Shown: piece after piece, positions 9,166 through 19,345 of the stretch | Layout: each line of letters opens with the position of its first letter | Numbering within the stretch: position 1 is the first letter of the stretch | NCBI RefSeq assembly: GCF_902459465.1 | Contig: NC_047077.1 | Location: 806,001-870,000, forward strand | Source: Asterias rubens | Lineage: Eukaryota; Echinodermata; Asteroidea; Forcipulatida; Asteriidae | Direction: 5' to 3' | DNA: 64,000 nucleotides | Translations under genes and position numbers: made by a program | The notes under the pieces: model-generated | What the model saw: only the letters and a program-made list of their open reading frames with translations | The model's database searches: none | Told to the model about the DNA's origin: nothing

Positions 9166-9583
9166 TTATCAGTATGAACTATTGCTGCTCCAATCCCCAA
9201 TTACATGTGGAAACAGAACTGAATTGGAATGTGTGACAAAATACTGTCGTATTTATCACTGGAATAAGAACAGTTGAGGTGAGGAAGCTCAAAGGACCCA
9301 TGGGCATTTCAACCTTGCTTAGTTTTCCAAAATTGTGATAATAATTGTATGTGCATTTATCTACTCACTAGTAAAGTCTTGCCAGAACAGTTGAGTTGAG
9401 AAGTTTAAAGTAGAAGTTTAAAGTAGGAGTTTAAAGTGAGGAGTTTAAAGCAGTTGTGTGTTACTCTTAAAGGTGTTGTATTTAACTGTTAACTTGTTTG
9501 ACAAAAGTTTTTAAGTGTTTTAAAGTTTAGCGATAAAGTTTTGACTTGTCGTCGGGGCGACGACAAATTTGTGTGGGAGAAGA
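9166..9583 (+). other. Retrotransposon 3' untranslated region
   Basis: No env frame. It holds a short irregular repeat of GAAGTTTAAAGT type (about 9399-9452) and a small GC-rich hairpin (CGTCGGGGCGACG, 9549-9561) just before the purine tract. Confidence 0.7.
9575..9583 (+). promoter_or_regulatory. Polypurine tract
   Basis: GGGAGAAGA directly abuts the TGTGG start of the 3' LTR, the position required for plus-strand DNA priming. Confidence 0.8.
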
Positions 9584-10703
9584 TGTGGAGGCAGCGTTGT
9601 GCCGTCCTTGAGGCAGCGAGAGGCAGACGGTGAGTTAGGAGGGCGCCACCATGCGGCGGAGTTTGGTTATGCCATTCTAATGCCTCCGTCGCTGGTCGGT
9701 TGCTTTTCCGACTTCCAATTACAGGTAAACTTTCTTCTTTTTGCAAGTGTGATTTAAATATATAAACTTTAGGGCAATAAACCGGGTATAACAAACATCA
9801 TTTAGATTTATCCATCAGCCCATTCAAGCTCTGGATTGTATTTTATTTTTCAGTAATTAAAGTTCAGTCAAAGTTGTAAAGTAGATAAAACTGTCATGGC
9901 GCCGTCCATAGCAACCGCGCTCTGCTGGTACATGTGCGTTTATTTAACACGAGCCTGAGGTTTATTGTATGTGGTGAAATAATTCCTGTAGTTAATGCAT
10001 CTGTGAAATGGGTAATTTACAGTACAGTTATACGTATTAAGTCTAAGTTGATTGAGCAATGTGGGCATATTTTGACGTGGTGATCCATAGTCTAGTTATG
10101 CTACAACAGCGCCCTCTACGTCATTGGTAGACTTGTGAAATTGGTACATGTATTGACATAGTGTGTTAATTAGCTTGCCATGGTGTATTATTTGGAGAAG
10201 GTTGTCTATTATTATTAAGCTGATGACTTTAAGACTTTAGAATAAATCTATATATTGTTCTGATAATTCTTAAGGGTTTTAGGACAAGATCTGGATAATC
10301 CCATGTATATTGTTTTGACTGGTAGAAACTAACTGTACTGCTGGATATAATTGTTTAATACAGGTCTTACAGATACAGGTGTATATTTCAAAACAGAAGG
10401 GTTGCAAATTAATTAATTGAGAGTTGCATTATTTCACACTCAGTATTTTACCTAATTGGATAGATTTTGGTGCACACACACTGCATGTATTTATCATACT
10501 AATGATTTCTTTTATTTTCTCTTTTCTCTTTTACTTGTTAATTGTTTACTGTTAACTTTGTTATGCCATTCTAATGCCTCCGTCGCTGGTCGGTTGCTTT
10601 TCCGACTTCCAATTACAGTTACCAAATTAAAGAGTCAATCCGAACCCACTGATGTTTCGAGGTTTCAAATTATTTTAGGCCTCGTTCGTCACCCCCCTCC
10701 ACA
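9584..10703 (+). repeat. 3' LTR
   Basis: 1,120 bp, same start, end and internal landmarks as the 5' LTR, including the two 59-bp segments at 9666-9724 and 10560-10618. It is followed by the target duplication ATAT. Confidence 0.95.
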
Positions 10704-10765
10704 ATATGGGATATGTAAAGCCGAAGGTCCCATGTTGTTATAAGAACTATCAACGAACGTAAAGG
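10704..10765 (+). repeat. 3' part of the SINE interrupted by the retrotransposon
   Basis: Joining across one ATAT, the flanks read as one SINE body: ...TTCAT ATAT GGGATATGTAAAGCC..., matching the GATGGGACGTAAAGCC segment of the copy near 50730. Confidence 0.75.
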
Positions 10766-12326
10766 ATCCCAGTATACACTTAACGCAAAGAACAGAAAGG
10801 ATTTGCCTCGATGTGTCTCATATGTCTACCTTCAATCATGAATTTTTGTGCAGTTGGCTCTTCTTACCTGCCATCATAATGACTAGGAATGTTTTGCTTT
10901 TTAGTTTCATCTAGTAGAGTTAGTTCTCAGCAGACAAAGCCATCCATAGATCATGACATAGGAGAGTGCAGTGCAGCTGGGGGAAAAAAAGAAAATCTCC
11001 TTAGGGTAGAGTCAATTAGATACTTATTTATTTCACACCGAATGAAAAAGCACATTTTCCAAGTATACGATTTATCATTCAGTAGACAGTTATTCTAACT
11101 GATCTGTTAGAAAGATTGCACCACCGCCTCTAGATAAATTCATTGTTATTGATCCAACCACAAAAAAAGGAGCTTGTTTTTAAAATCCCAAACAATGTAA
11201 TGCATTTAAAGGTAGCTCGATCGGTCCATGTATGGAGGAAGTCCTATGGTGCCTAATAAACTGACAGTGTTGTTGTTGTTGTTGTAATGCAAATTATGTC
11301 TACCAATTCCTTCCTCCATATACAGAGCCATATCCATCCACAGCGCCTACACTGCCAACACAAACTATTAGTATTAATAGACCCTACTTCTAACGAACTT
11401 ACCAAAGTGTTGCAGTTGTTTATCACGTCGTGAAATACTTGGTGACTAATAATGGGAATCCCAAGGACATCAGAATCTGATTCAGATCTGACCTCGTTAG
11501 CATGATTATTTCAGATCCTTCTTTGTTTTGGCAGCAGTCTATATCGATGGACTTTTTCTGATCGTACTCTTCCCCGCGCGCCCGATGAAATGAAAACACG
11601 CCCCCATGTGTCAGGACGTTGCGCAACTTTAGGGGATTCCCACTCGGACTTTCTCACAATGACGTCATGGTTCACTGGAAGCTAGCGGCGGAAGTTGTTT
11701 CATTTCCTGGCAGGGGATCTTTCCGTATGGCGCCACCACTTTTTCACTCATTTTTACAAAAAGGGATCTATCAATCAGGTAAATAAGTTCCTATATTATT
11801 TTATATCGAATGAAAAAGTGGTGGCGCCATACGGAAACTTTTCCCCCCACTAGATATAATAATAACAGAACAGACGTGATGAGTGTTGATTATTAGTAGA
11901 CCACTCATCTTATATACCGCCCTCTATTGACTAAGTACAATCTATTATATAATGCAACTCATTATATAGCTCTATGTGCAACTCATGTACTAAATAAAGC
12001 ATTAGACTGAACATGGCTCGTAGTCATGCTTGGTTTGAGTCTCAATCTAATGAACCCAGAACCATGAGTTCTATTGGAAAAATAGTACATAAAGATTACT
12101 ATTTGACATTTCCTCTTTAATTGTTATTTACTAACCAACCCAACCACTCTCCTTCTCAGAATGAGGAGTAAAAAATCCCCAAGTTTCGCAATAGAGTTGG
12201 CCTACTTGGGTATTTCCGAATTGAGTCAGTCACAGGTTTACGAGACATTCTATAGAGCGAAATCTTGTTGAAGTAAAAACTCGTTCCAGAACACAACTCA
12301 CGGCAGAGCAGAGGAGGACATCAAAG
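10766..12326. other. Intergenic DNA upstream of the ALF-like gene
   Basis: No gene is supported. 11228-11337 has a weak inverted repeat (TCCATGTATGGAGGAAG with CTTCCTCCATATACAGAG) around a (TTG)n run, and 11720-11837 is a palindromic element. The promoter of the downstream gene should lie in the last few hundred bases; I see no clear TATA box close to its ATG. Confidence 0.5.
11720..11837. mobile_element. 118-bp palindromic MITE-like element, copy 1
   Basis: Perfect 27-bp terminal inverted repeats starting TTTCCGTATGGCGCCACCAC. A second 118-bp copy in the opposite orientation is at 61983-62100 and shares the unpaired centre, so this is a family and not a chance hairpin. Confidence 0.9.
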
Positions 12327-12369
12327 ATGCGAGCTGGACTTTTACTTGCACTGATCATTACAATGGCAG
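12327..12369 (+). CDS. ALF-like gene exon 1 (signal peptide)
   Basis: ATG in AAAGATGC, encodes 14 residues of signal peptide, then donor GTAATA. Ends one base into a codon. Confidence 0.75.
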
Positions 12370-14068
12370 GTAATAATATTACTAATAATAATAAATAGTG
12401 GCTTCTTATAAAGCGCGCACATCGGTCACACGGTGACACTCATGGCGCTTTAACATTAGAAAAGACCCAGCATGGACCCAGTAACTGGCGCTGTACTCCT
12501 TTTTTCGAAATTTTGACATTCTCGGTCGAACTACGACAGAGAATGTCAAAATTTCGAAAAAAGGAGTACAGTCGTCAGTGCCCCAGTTACTGGGTCTACT
12601 TTCATACTGTATTTCCGGCAATGTTGTGGGACTACGTTTGAATTATGAGATCCACTCCTATAATAGCACCATGTAATACATGATGTATAGGTTCTTACAA
12701 GGTGCTGTGGCGCAATATGCTGCCAAATAAGGTACGCCTAGGTCTTATGAAATCTCTTTTAAACCTCATTTTGAACTTCAGACAAGTAAGGCTAGTTTCT
12801 TGAAAAATCTACGGACTACCGGTTATGCAGAGATTGTACTCAGTTGTGATTGAAGTTTCAATTTATGTAAACAATTTCATTGACATTCTTTTATCTTTGT
12901 GCATGAATGTATTTATAGTGCAGCTGCTAAGGTATAAGCACATGTGTCTTGGAGCAAGACACTATAATAATTGCTTCTCTTCACCCAGGGGTATAAATGG
13001 GTACCTGCGAGGAGGGTAGAGGTTGATATTGTGAGTGAAAAAGCCTGCGGAGCTCAAAATGTTACTAAATGTAAAGCGCATTGAGACGGTTAGAAGGTAA
13101 ATTAGAACTGTTATTGTTATTATAACTACTTTATGATATTGAATGAATTCCATTTGCAGTACCCATGTCGAGTGCTATAAGCCCTGAGCTGATTAAGATG
13201 GTCGGTAGTCTCATCAACAGTGCCGTCAATGAGGAGGGACAGGTGAGACTAAGCCTCCAATTTGGGGGGAAAATCCACAAGATTGCAGGACTTGTAGCTC
13301 AAAACTTTCACTAACGTAAACATTTTATTGTGGCGGCCAAGCAGTCTAGTTCACTTTACCCAAGCTCTGATGCTGTCGGCAGCAGAGTGTGGGTTCGGGC
13401 CCCGGTCAAGACACTTGTGCCCTTGAGCAAGGCGCTTCACCAAAATTGCTTCTTAAAAAGTTGGGAAGGTAGTGCATTCTGCTCAACCAACCAGGCTCCA
13501 ATATTGGCAATACCCATGCCTAGTTACATCCTTATGGACTGTGAAACAGATAACCCTGTTTCAGCCCCAGGAGTAGTTGGCAAGGTGCCCCTGGTGGCAG
13601 TTGATTTGGGTTGATAGTCAAAATCAGTTAAGTGTGGCCCTCACCTTGAAGTGGCCGTCCAGCCTTGTGAGTTGGGAGATATCTCAAACTTCATGTCGCA
13701 TTCACAGGATGTACGTATGAAACGGGTTTGATTATTAAACAAACTCAAGATTGGCAACAACTTGTACGGTGATAAGTTTACTGGCCCGGGGCTAAAATCA
13801 CTGGCCATTTTGAATTTTGCCGCTGATCGCCAAAGTTTACTTTATCTTCCAGGTTACAATTGCCGGTCGAGTGATCTCCTACAAGGCCAAGGGTCGTGTT
13901 CACAGCCTCAAGGAACCGTGGGTTTACGATGGAACGGCGTGGGACATCTCAAGTGGAATCAGCGAGAAGGCAAAGCACTACAAGAGTAAGCATGGAGCCA
14001 TCAAGAATGCTATGTTGCAGCTGCTTGGTAGACTCAAGAAAGAGGGCATCATGAAAGAGGAACTGTGA
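12327..14068 (+). CDS. Secreted ALF-like (anti-lipopolysaccharide factor) protein, cysteine-less
   Basis: Three exons (12327-12369, 13160-13242, 13853-14068) with GT-AG junctions join to 113 codons. Residues 1-20 form a clear signal peptide (Met-Arg, then a Leu/Ala/Ile core, cleavage expected after Ser-Ser-Ala near residue 20), so the protein should be secreted. The mature part fits the anti-lipopolysaccharide factor/scygonadin fold pattern: an N-terminal helix (residues 22-37), strands with Tyr-Lys-x-Lys and Trp-x-Tyr-x-Gly-x-x-Trp, then Ile-Ser-Gly-Ile and two C-terminal helices ending Gly-Ile-Met-Lys-Glu-Glu-Leu. ALFs bind lipid A through a basic hairpin closed by a Cys-Cys bridge; here both cysteine positions hold other residues (Ile and Asp), and the mature protein has no cysteine. 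Gene structure is solid; the family call is by motif only, and another small secreted protein family is possible. Confidence 0.72.
12476..12595. repeat. Near-perfect hairpin in intron 1 of the ALF-like gene
   Basis: Two nested perfect inverted repeats: 13 bp (12476-12488 with 12583-12595) and 33 bp (12491-12523 with 12539-12571), with a 15-base loop. It lies next to a SINE-tail-like segment (GCGCGCACATCGGTCAC). Confidence 0.93.
13160..13242 (+). CDS. ALF-like gene exon 2
   Basis: Acceptor TTTGCAG, donor CAG|GTGAGA. Encodes the end of the signal peptide and the first helix of the mature protein. Confidence 0.75.
13330..13450 (+). repeat. SINE fragment in intron 2 of the ALF-like gene
   Basis: Carries the GTGTGGGTTCGGGCCCCGG B-box region and the CTTGTGCCCTTGAGCAAGGC body of the tRNA-Leu-like SINE. 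Confidence 0.7.
13853..14068 (+). CDS. ALF-like gene exon 3
   Basis: Acceptor TATCTTCCAG; encodes 71 residues from Val-Thr-Ile-Ala-Gly to Lys-Glu-Glu-Leu and a TGA stop. This is the whole putative lipid-binding domain. Confidence 0.8.
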   Translation, partial: VTIAGRVISYKAKGRVHSLKEPWVYDGTAWDISSGISEKAKHYKSKHGAIKNAMLQLLGRLKKEGIMKEEL

Positions 14069-14261
14069 TTGACTGTGTCCTTTATAATAATGGTCACTTG
14101 TCTTTTATATTATATGACTTTTTATATAATGCTTAAAATAATATATGTCATTCAGTGACGCTCAAGGTGCTTCAACATTCACTATTTTCCTGCAAGGTTT
14201 TTTCAGAGCTACATTTTTTATGCATATATACCAGTATGACACCTATTCCTTTACAAAGCAA

Positions 14262-14495
14262 CATGATGGTTTACAAGGTGCTGTGGCGCAATATTCAGCC
14301 AATCAAACCAGGAACACCGGGGCGAACCTCTTCTCTTTTCTATAAGAGCACTGGGTTCTTGAAGGAGGCAGCCATATTGGTTTATAAGTGTCCTGCTTTA
14401 AAGGACACAAGTTTCAAGACCGGGACTCGAACCCACACTCAGCTGAGCGTAAACCCAAGAGCTCTTTTCTGCTCGACCACGACACACCTTAATCT
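14262..14495 (-). repeat. tRNA-derived SINE fragment
   Basis: Minus-strand copy with AGCACCTTGTAAACC body and CGGGACTCGAACCCACAC (B box complement). Confidence 0.75.
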
Positions 14496-14699
14496 AAAAT
14501 TTAAGAATACTTCCACCAATTTCATGACGCCTTCAGGCCATGCAACTTCAGTGTCCTCAAAACTACCATAAAGTATTACTTCAGTGCTATGAAGACTTTA
14601 TATTTACTTTTTCTTAAATGCAAATTAGACATCTATGAAATTGTTGCTTCATGTACCCACAGCTAATATATAGGATTCAAAGTTCCTCTAGCTACCGGG

Positions 14700-14830
14700 C
14701 AATCTCGGGGGCCTAGTGTTAAGACACCTGCTCTAGAATTGCAAAGGGGCATGGGTTCGAATCCCACCGGACTATGCATTGGTTTTTTCACAGCATTCTA
14801 AGAAAGTACTGTGTACACAGCTCTTTACAC
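14700..14830 (+). repeat. tRNA-derived SINE, second family
   Basis: tRNA-like head with GGGGGCCTAGTGTTAAGAC and GGGTTCGAATCCCACC, followed by a tail (CACAGCATTCTAAGAAAGTA...) that recurs near 16545 and 21655. A functional tRNA gene is unlikely because the anticodon arm does not fold well. Confidence 0.7.
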
Positions 14831-16106
14831 ACATCGATGTATAGGTAAAACCAAATAATGTTTCATTGCAGTTTCATAAATGCTTTGACTCCCTGTGGAA
14901 TATGTGTACATTTTTGTTGTGACATTCATTAATTTTTTTTATCATATTATTAGAATCACAAGCAATGTTAACTTACCTTTGTAATTTTGCAATGTACATA
15001 ATTTGAAATAAAAAGTGCAAAACTAATTGATTTTACCAAGTGGAAATCGTCCCTTCCTTTAAAGGTTCAAGGAAGGCTCAAGGAACGTCACTTAGGTGAG
15101 GTTTGTAGTAGCACCATGTGTAATTCTTGTTTGCCTAGTGCTGGTTTTGAGCTGTCTACCACCGTTCTTTTCAGAACTAGACTTGCGGACAAGTCGTTAA
15201 ATGTCTGTCGCGGTGATAGCGTTCCGACTCTCCACGCGATTCATGCGGTATTCTACTACTGCTGTCACGACTACAGTCCCAGATGTACCAATCTAGTGCC
15301 AGACGTCAATTTAGAAGAGACACCGTGTAACCAGCACATAAACCCAGTCATCAAACTTCCGGTAGCTATAATCTTAGAGTCTCTCATTTGAGTTGTATTA
15401 AACCTGCCATGTACATTATTAATTGTTCTATTGCTTTAAATATTGTTGTTTGAGTAAAATAAATTATCATCGTGAATATAATCGCTGGTTAGGTTTCACT
15501 CTTCCTTGTCAAATGTCTCTGTCGTGCTTTAGTTCCTTTTTGACATTGTAATGGACTAGGCGCACGTAACAATGGGGAGTACATAGAAGTCGGCAACCAG
15601 CAGTTCGCGCCATAGCACCGCCACAACTCGACTATCTCACCGTGTGGGACCATTAATGACTTGTCCACAAGTCTCTCGAACCAGCACTACTCAAACATGA
15701 TTTACACATAGTGCTACCGCAAACCTCACATAATTAAGAACGGCTCATCTTGAGCGTAATTGCACCACTCCTAACGTCAGATAGGAGTGCAAGGTGGCAG
15801 CAGACTTACCAACAATGCGCATTGCTCAGGCAGACTGAAAACAGCAGTGAAAATTCAAACCATTACTTTATTATCATACAAATAGTACAAAAAAAAGACA
15901 ATTCTGCCACATTACGTTATCCTAGTAAGCATAACTTTGACAATAAATCTAAATCGTGCTAACAAAAGTAATAAAAAGATTATTCCATAATTTTATCAAA
16001 CGGAAATACCAGAGGATGCACTTAACTAACAAATAGATTACAGTTTGTTTGTTAACCCTTTCATCCATGTGTAAGCACTGTGTATTTAGTTGTGTTAACA
16101 AAAGCC

Positions 16107-16460
16107 CAAAGGCCAATCACTTGTGTGGGATTCGAACCCGAGACCTTTTAAAGAGCTACACGTAGAGCAGGGCCCAATTTCATGGCTCTGCTTACCTTAA
16201 GCACAGAATCGGCGCTTATGGAAGCAGGGAAGTCTGTGCTTAAGGCAAGCGTATTTCACGGGTATTTCACGGGTTAGTGGCGAGTTTTGGCTACTGCGCG
16301 TGCATACTCAACATTACTAGGCATTCTACGCTTACAAGGCTAGCACAGAAATTTGGTGCTCGCACGTAAGCGGGGAATCATGATCATAAGCACATAGTTT
16401 GGCGGTAAGCAGAGGGCCCAGATGTCCTACCACTAGACCACTGAGCTAGCCCGGTGGCTA
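16107..16460 (-). repeat. tRNA-like SINE head split by a foldback element
   Basis: On the minus strand, 16460-16421 carries an A box (TAGCTCAGTGGTCTAGTGG) and 16168-16107 a B box (GGGTTCGAATCCC). The 252 bp between them is the GGGCCCAATTTCAT foldback element, inserted in the anticodon region. Confidence 0.8.
16169..16420. mobile_element. GGGCCCAATTTCAT foldback element (nested)
   Basis: Termini AGGGCCCAATTTCATGGCTC and GCAGAGGGCCCA are inverted; interior contains the CTGCTTA/TAAGCAG words typical of this family. Relatives lie at 30920-31203, 42673-43160, 57070-57329 and 57318-57599. Confidence 0.8.
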
Positions 16461-17342
16461 ACTAAGAAGTTTGAATCCTTAGCAGCAGGTACCCACTGTT
16501 AAGAATCCAGGGTTGGAATCCAACCAGAGTGATTTACCCATGGATTTGCCTCACAGAACTTGGGAAAGTAGCGAGTATACAGTGATAAATACACAATCTG
16601 CATGAGGGTAAAAAAAAAAAACTAAAACATGGAGGCAGACACAAAAACAAGGCAAGCTCAAAGTTTTTTGGTGGGGTGAGTCCATAAATAAAGCCAACAC
16701 TCCAAACTACATCAAAACCTGTTGAACTGGCACTATTTACAGTGCAGGGCGGGGCAAATTTGTTTTACATTTTTCGCCCCTTCCGACTCAACTAAATATG
16801 AGGGACATTGACAATTCTACAATGTAAACTAAACTTTCCAAAACAAGAAAACAAGTGGATCGAAATAAACGCAAAGTTGAAATAAATAAAGACTATTCTA
16901 CTTTATATTCATACTTTGTACATACAAATTATAAACAAAAGTTAAAAACCAAAGAAAGTAAAAATTTAAATGAGGGTTTCCCTGATACCATTGCTCTCCT
17001 TGTCCGATTCCCTTTACAAAGCAATGGATATAGCACTAGTGACTGTCAGGGGGCCAGTCTGTTTTAGCAACAAGCTTCTATTCGATCAATCATTAGTTCT
17101 TCTTCAAGTGTGGAAGACATTGAGAAATAGACTTTCAAGAAAGTGCTTTTTGTTTTGAAATATCTAGCAATGTACATGTATTACCAGAATGTTCAAGAAC
17201 AAAGTAACCATGGCCCAATTTCATAACGCAGTTAGGAACAGATAACTGCTTAGCACAAACAATCTTGCTATTAAGTAGAAATGGCAACAGTTCTGGGTTT
17301 GAATCCCAACCGAATAATATTGTGTTTGTGGAACTGAAGCAA

Positions 17343-17377
17343 AAACAAACAAACAAACAAACAAACAAACAAACAAA
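17343..17377 (+). repeat. (AAAC)n microsatellite
   Basis: Eight or nine uninterrupted AAAC units. Confidence 0.95.
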
Positions 17378-18511
17378 GAAAAAACAGCCCCTCCCCTCCC
17401 CGCTTGCCTCCTTACCAAACGAAACAACAGAAAGGACACAAGACAACAACAATTAAACGTTAAAAGAAACCAAACTTAATTTTGTATTTTAAACGATATG
17501 TAAAAGTTACAAACATCAAGACTAACAAAAGTCTAGTATGTGCTACCACAAACAAAACCACTCCCTCACTGAACATTACTCGTTTTCTTTTTACAAAACT
17601 ACATTCTGCCGAAATCTAAATTGAACGGCTAGTACTGAACAGGCAGTGCAAATATAATTCAAATATTCAAAACATAGTCCCACTTCTGGACTTACAGGAA
17701 CATTACAGAATTAGTAAAAGAACATCACAGATTTGCATAAATATTACACAGTCTAATGATTGTGATAGTGGAAAACATCCCTTGAATTTTTTTCTGTCTG
17801 AATCAAATGTCATTTGATGAGATGTAAAAACTAGTTTCCCGTTTGGAATTTATCGCTCAGTGAGCGTTTTATTCATTTTTTTGTTTACATCGATGTCGTG
17901 CAAAATGTGTAATGTTTTTGTCACTATTTTCTCATGACCCAGATGGCTGATCGATCTCAAAATTCTACATGTTTGTCAATGTAGTGATGGATTACATAAA
18001 AGTGCTTACACTGCCAGCAACTAATTTGTTAGCAAAAAAAAACAATTCTGTAATGTTCCTTTAAACAACAAATTGACAAAGCAAAACCACAATTTTAAAC
18101 ATGTATTATTTCACGTGAATTATTTCAAAAGCAGCAATAACAAAAATATCATACATTTTATTCAAATTGGAATTGTTTTTTTGAAGAGGGGCTGCATGGA
18201 CAAATGCAAAGTCCTTTGAGTCCTTTAGCAAAGGTGGGGAAAATTTACAAGTCTCTATAACTCCTGTTAAAATGGTGTAAAATATCATTTCATTTTATAT
18301 TCTTTGAAAGCCAAATTTGAAACAAATGGGTTTGTACCCATGTATATTCCAAAGAGGGATTTATGTACCAGTCATAAGCTTGAATTCAATGTCGTTTTTA
18401 TTGAATATCATCAGAATTCAGGTCAGAGTTGGTCTAGAAACATTTCTGTACAAAAAATTCACAGACCATTATTTGAAATGTAACTTCATTCAATTTCAAT
18501 TATATACATTT

Positions 18512-18850
18512 GAGCCACAAGGGAAACTGACAGGGTGAATTTGAAATGATTTCGAGTTGAACGAAGAAAGTTTACTAAAGTGGGATTCGAACCAAAGACC
18601 TCCGGATTAACGTGCCGGCGCTCTATCAACTTGGCTATCTAGCCCTATGTTGGCGCTCTCCCTATTTTGTCAATATCTTTGTATCGTTATTTGGGTATGA
18701 TCCTTGGCTACACAGCGCCCCAAACAAAGATATTCGCAAAATAGGGAGAGCGCCAACATAGGGCTAGATAGCTCAGTTGGAAGAGCGACGGTACGTTAAT
18801 CTGGAGTCGTTGATTCTAGTAAATTTTCTTTCTTCAACCCAAAGGCAATT
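18512..18850. mobile_element. Palindrome with tRNA-like sequence in both arms
   Basis: The right arm contains GGGCTAGATAGCTCAGTTGG, a strong A-box/D-arm, and a CACGTTAATCTGGAG anticodon-like region; the left arm holds its inverted copy including GTGGGATTCGAACC. The spacer (about 18697-18721) has TTGGGTATGATCCTTGGCTA. Half copies are at 26915-27158, 32830-33030 and 41168-41310. Confidence 0.85.
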
Positions 18851-19184
18851 CATTGAATTTCATTAGATTTTGACAAATTTGCACTTGAATGTTTTTAAAC
18901 ATAGTGGCATTTTACACTTTTTAAAGTTAAGTTTAGAGACTTGTTATTTTCCTCTCACTTTCACAACAAGGACTCGATCTTTTGGAAAATGAACGGATCA
19001 CAAAACTGAATTTGACCAGTGGAGCCCCTCTTTAATGACCACAGAACAGACTTCCACGACAGAAACTGGTAACCGGCCCAAATTTCACATATAACTGTCT
19101 GTTACTGGTACCCGGCAGTACAATCTGAACCTTATTAAAAATGGACAAATCAAATGCAGCATTAATATTGGAAGTACATTCAGT

Positions 19185-19345
19185 CAATACAATACATTGT
19201 AATATACATGTTTAGGGGCCAATACATTGTAATACATGTTTAGGGGCCAATACATTGTAATTAATACAAGTTAAAGGGCCAATACAATGTTATTCATGTT
19301 TAGGGGCCATTTCATTGTAATATACAAGCACATGTTCAGGGTCCG
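19185..19345 (+). repeat. 34-bp tandem repeat, about five units
   Basis: Units of the form GGGGCCAATACATTGTAATACATGTTTA, increasingly diverged to the right. Confidence 0.85.

Larger units (their letters stand above)
2152..10703 (+). mobile_element. Complete Ty3/gypsy LTR retrotransposon
   Basis: The element is 8,552 bp: a 1,120-bp LTR at each end, a tRNA-Leu-type primer binding site, gag, a -1 frameshift signal, pol (protease, reverse transcriptase, RNase H, integrase) and a purine-rich tract before the 3' LTR. LTRs begin TGTGGAGG and end CCTCCACA, a perfect 8-bp inverted terminus, and are flanked by a 4-bp target duplication ATAT (2148-2151 and 10704-10707). The integrase follows RNase H, which is the Ty3/gypsy order rather than the copia order. 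There is no env-like frame between pol and the 3' LTR. Both frames are uninterrupted and the LTRs look identical by eye, so the insertion is recent and the copy may be autonomous. I cannot place it in a named clade without a tree. Confidence 0.96.

Noticed and set aside
9166..9583. Search for an envelope gene after pol
   Set aside because: Only 418 bp remain and no frame is long enough; the element is a retrotransposon without env.
15116..15391. 91-codon frame with several cysteines after the ALF-like gene
   Set aside because: No signal peptide or recognised pattern and no splice partners; could be chance.
18750..18815. tRNA gene in the GGGCTAGATAGCTCAGTTGG segment
   Set aside because: The anticodon and acceptor stems do not fold properly and the copy is one arm of a palindrome.
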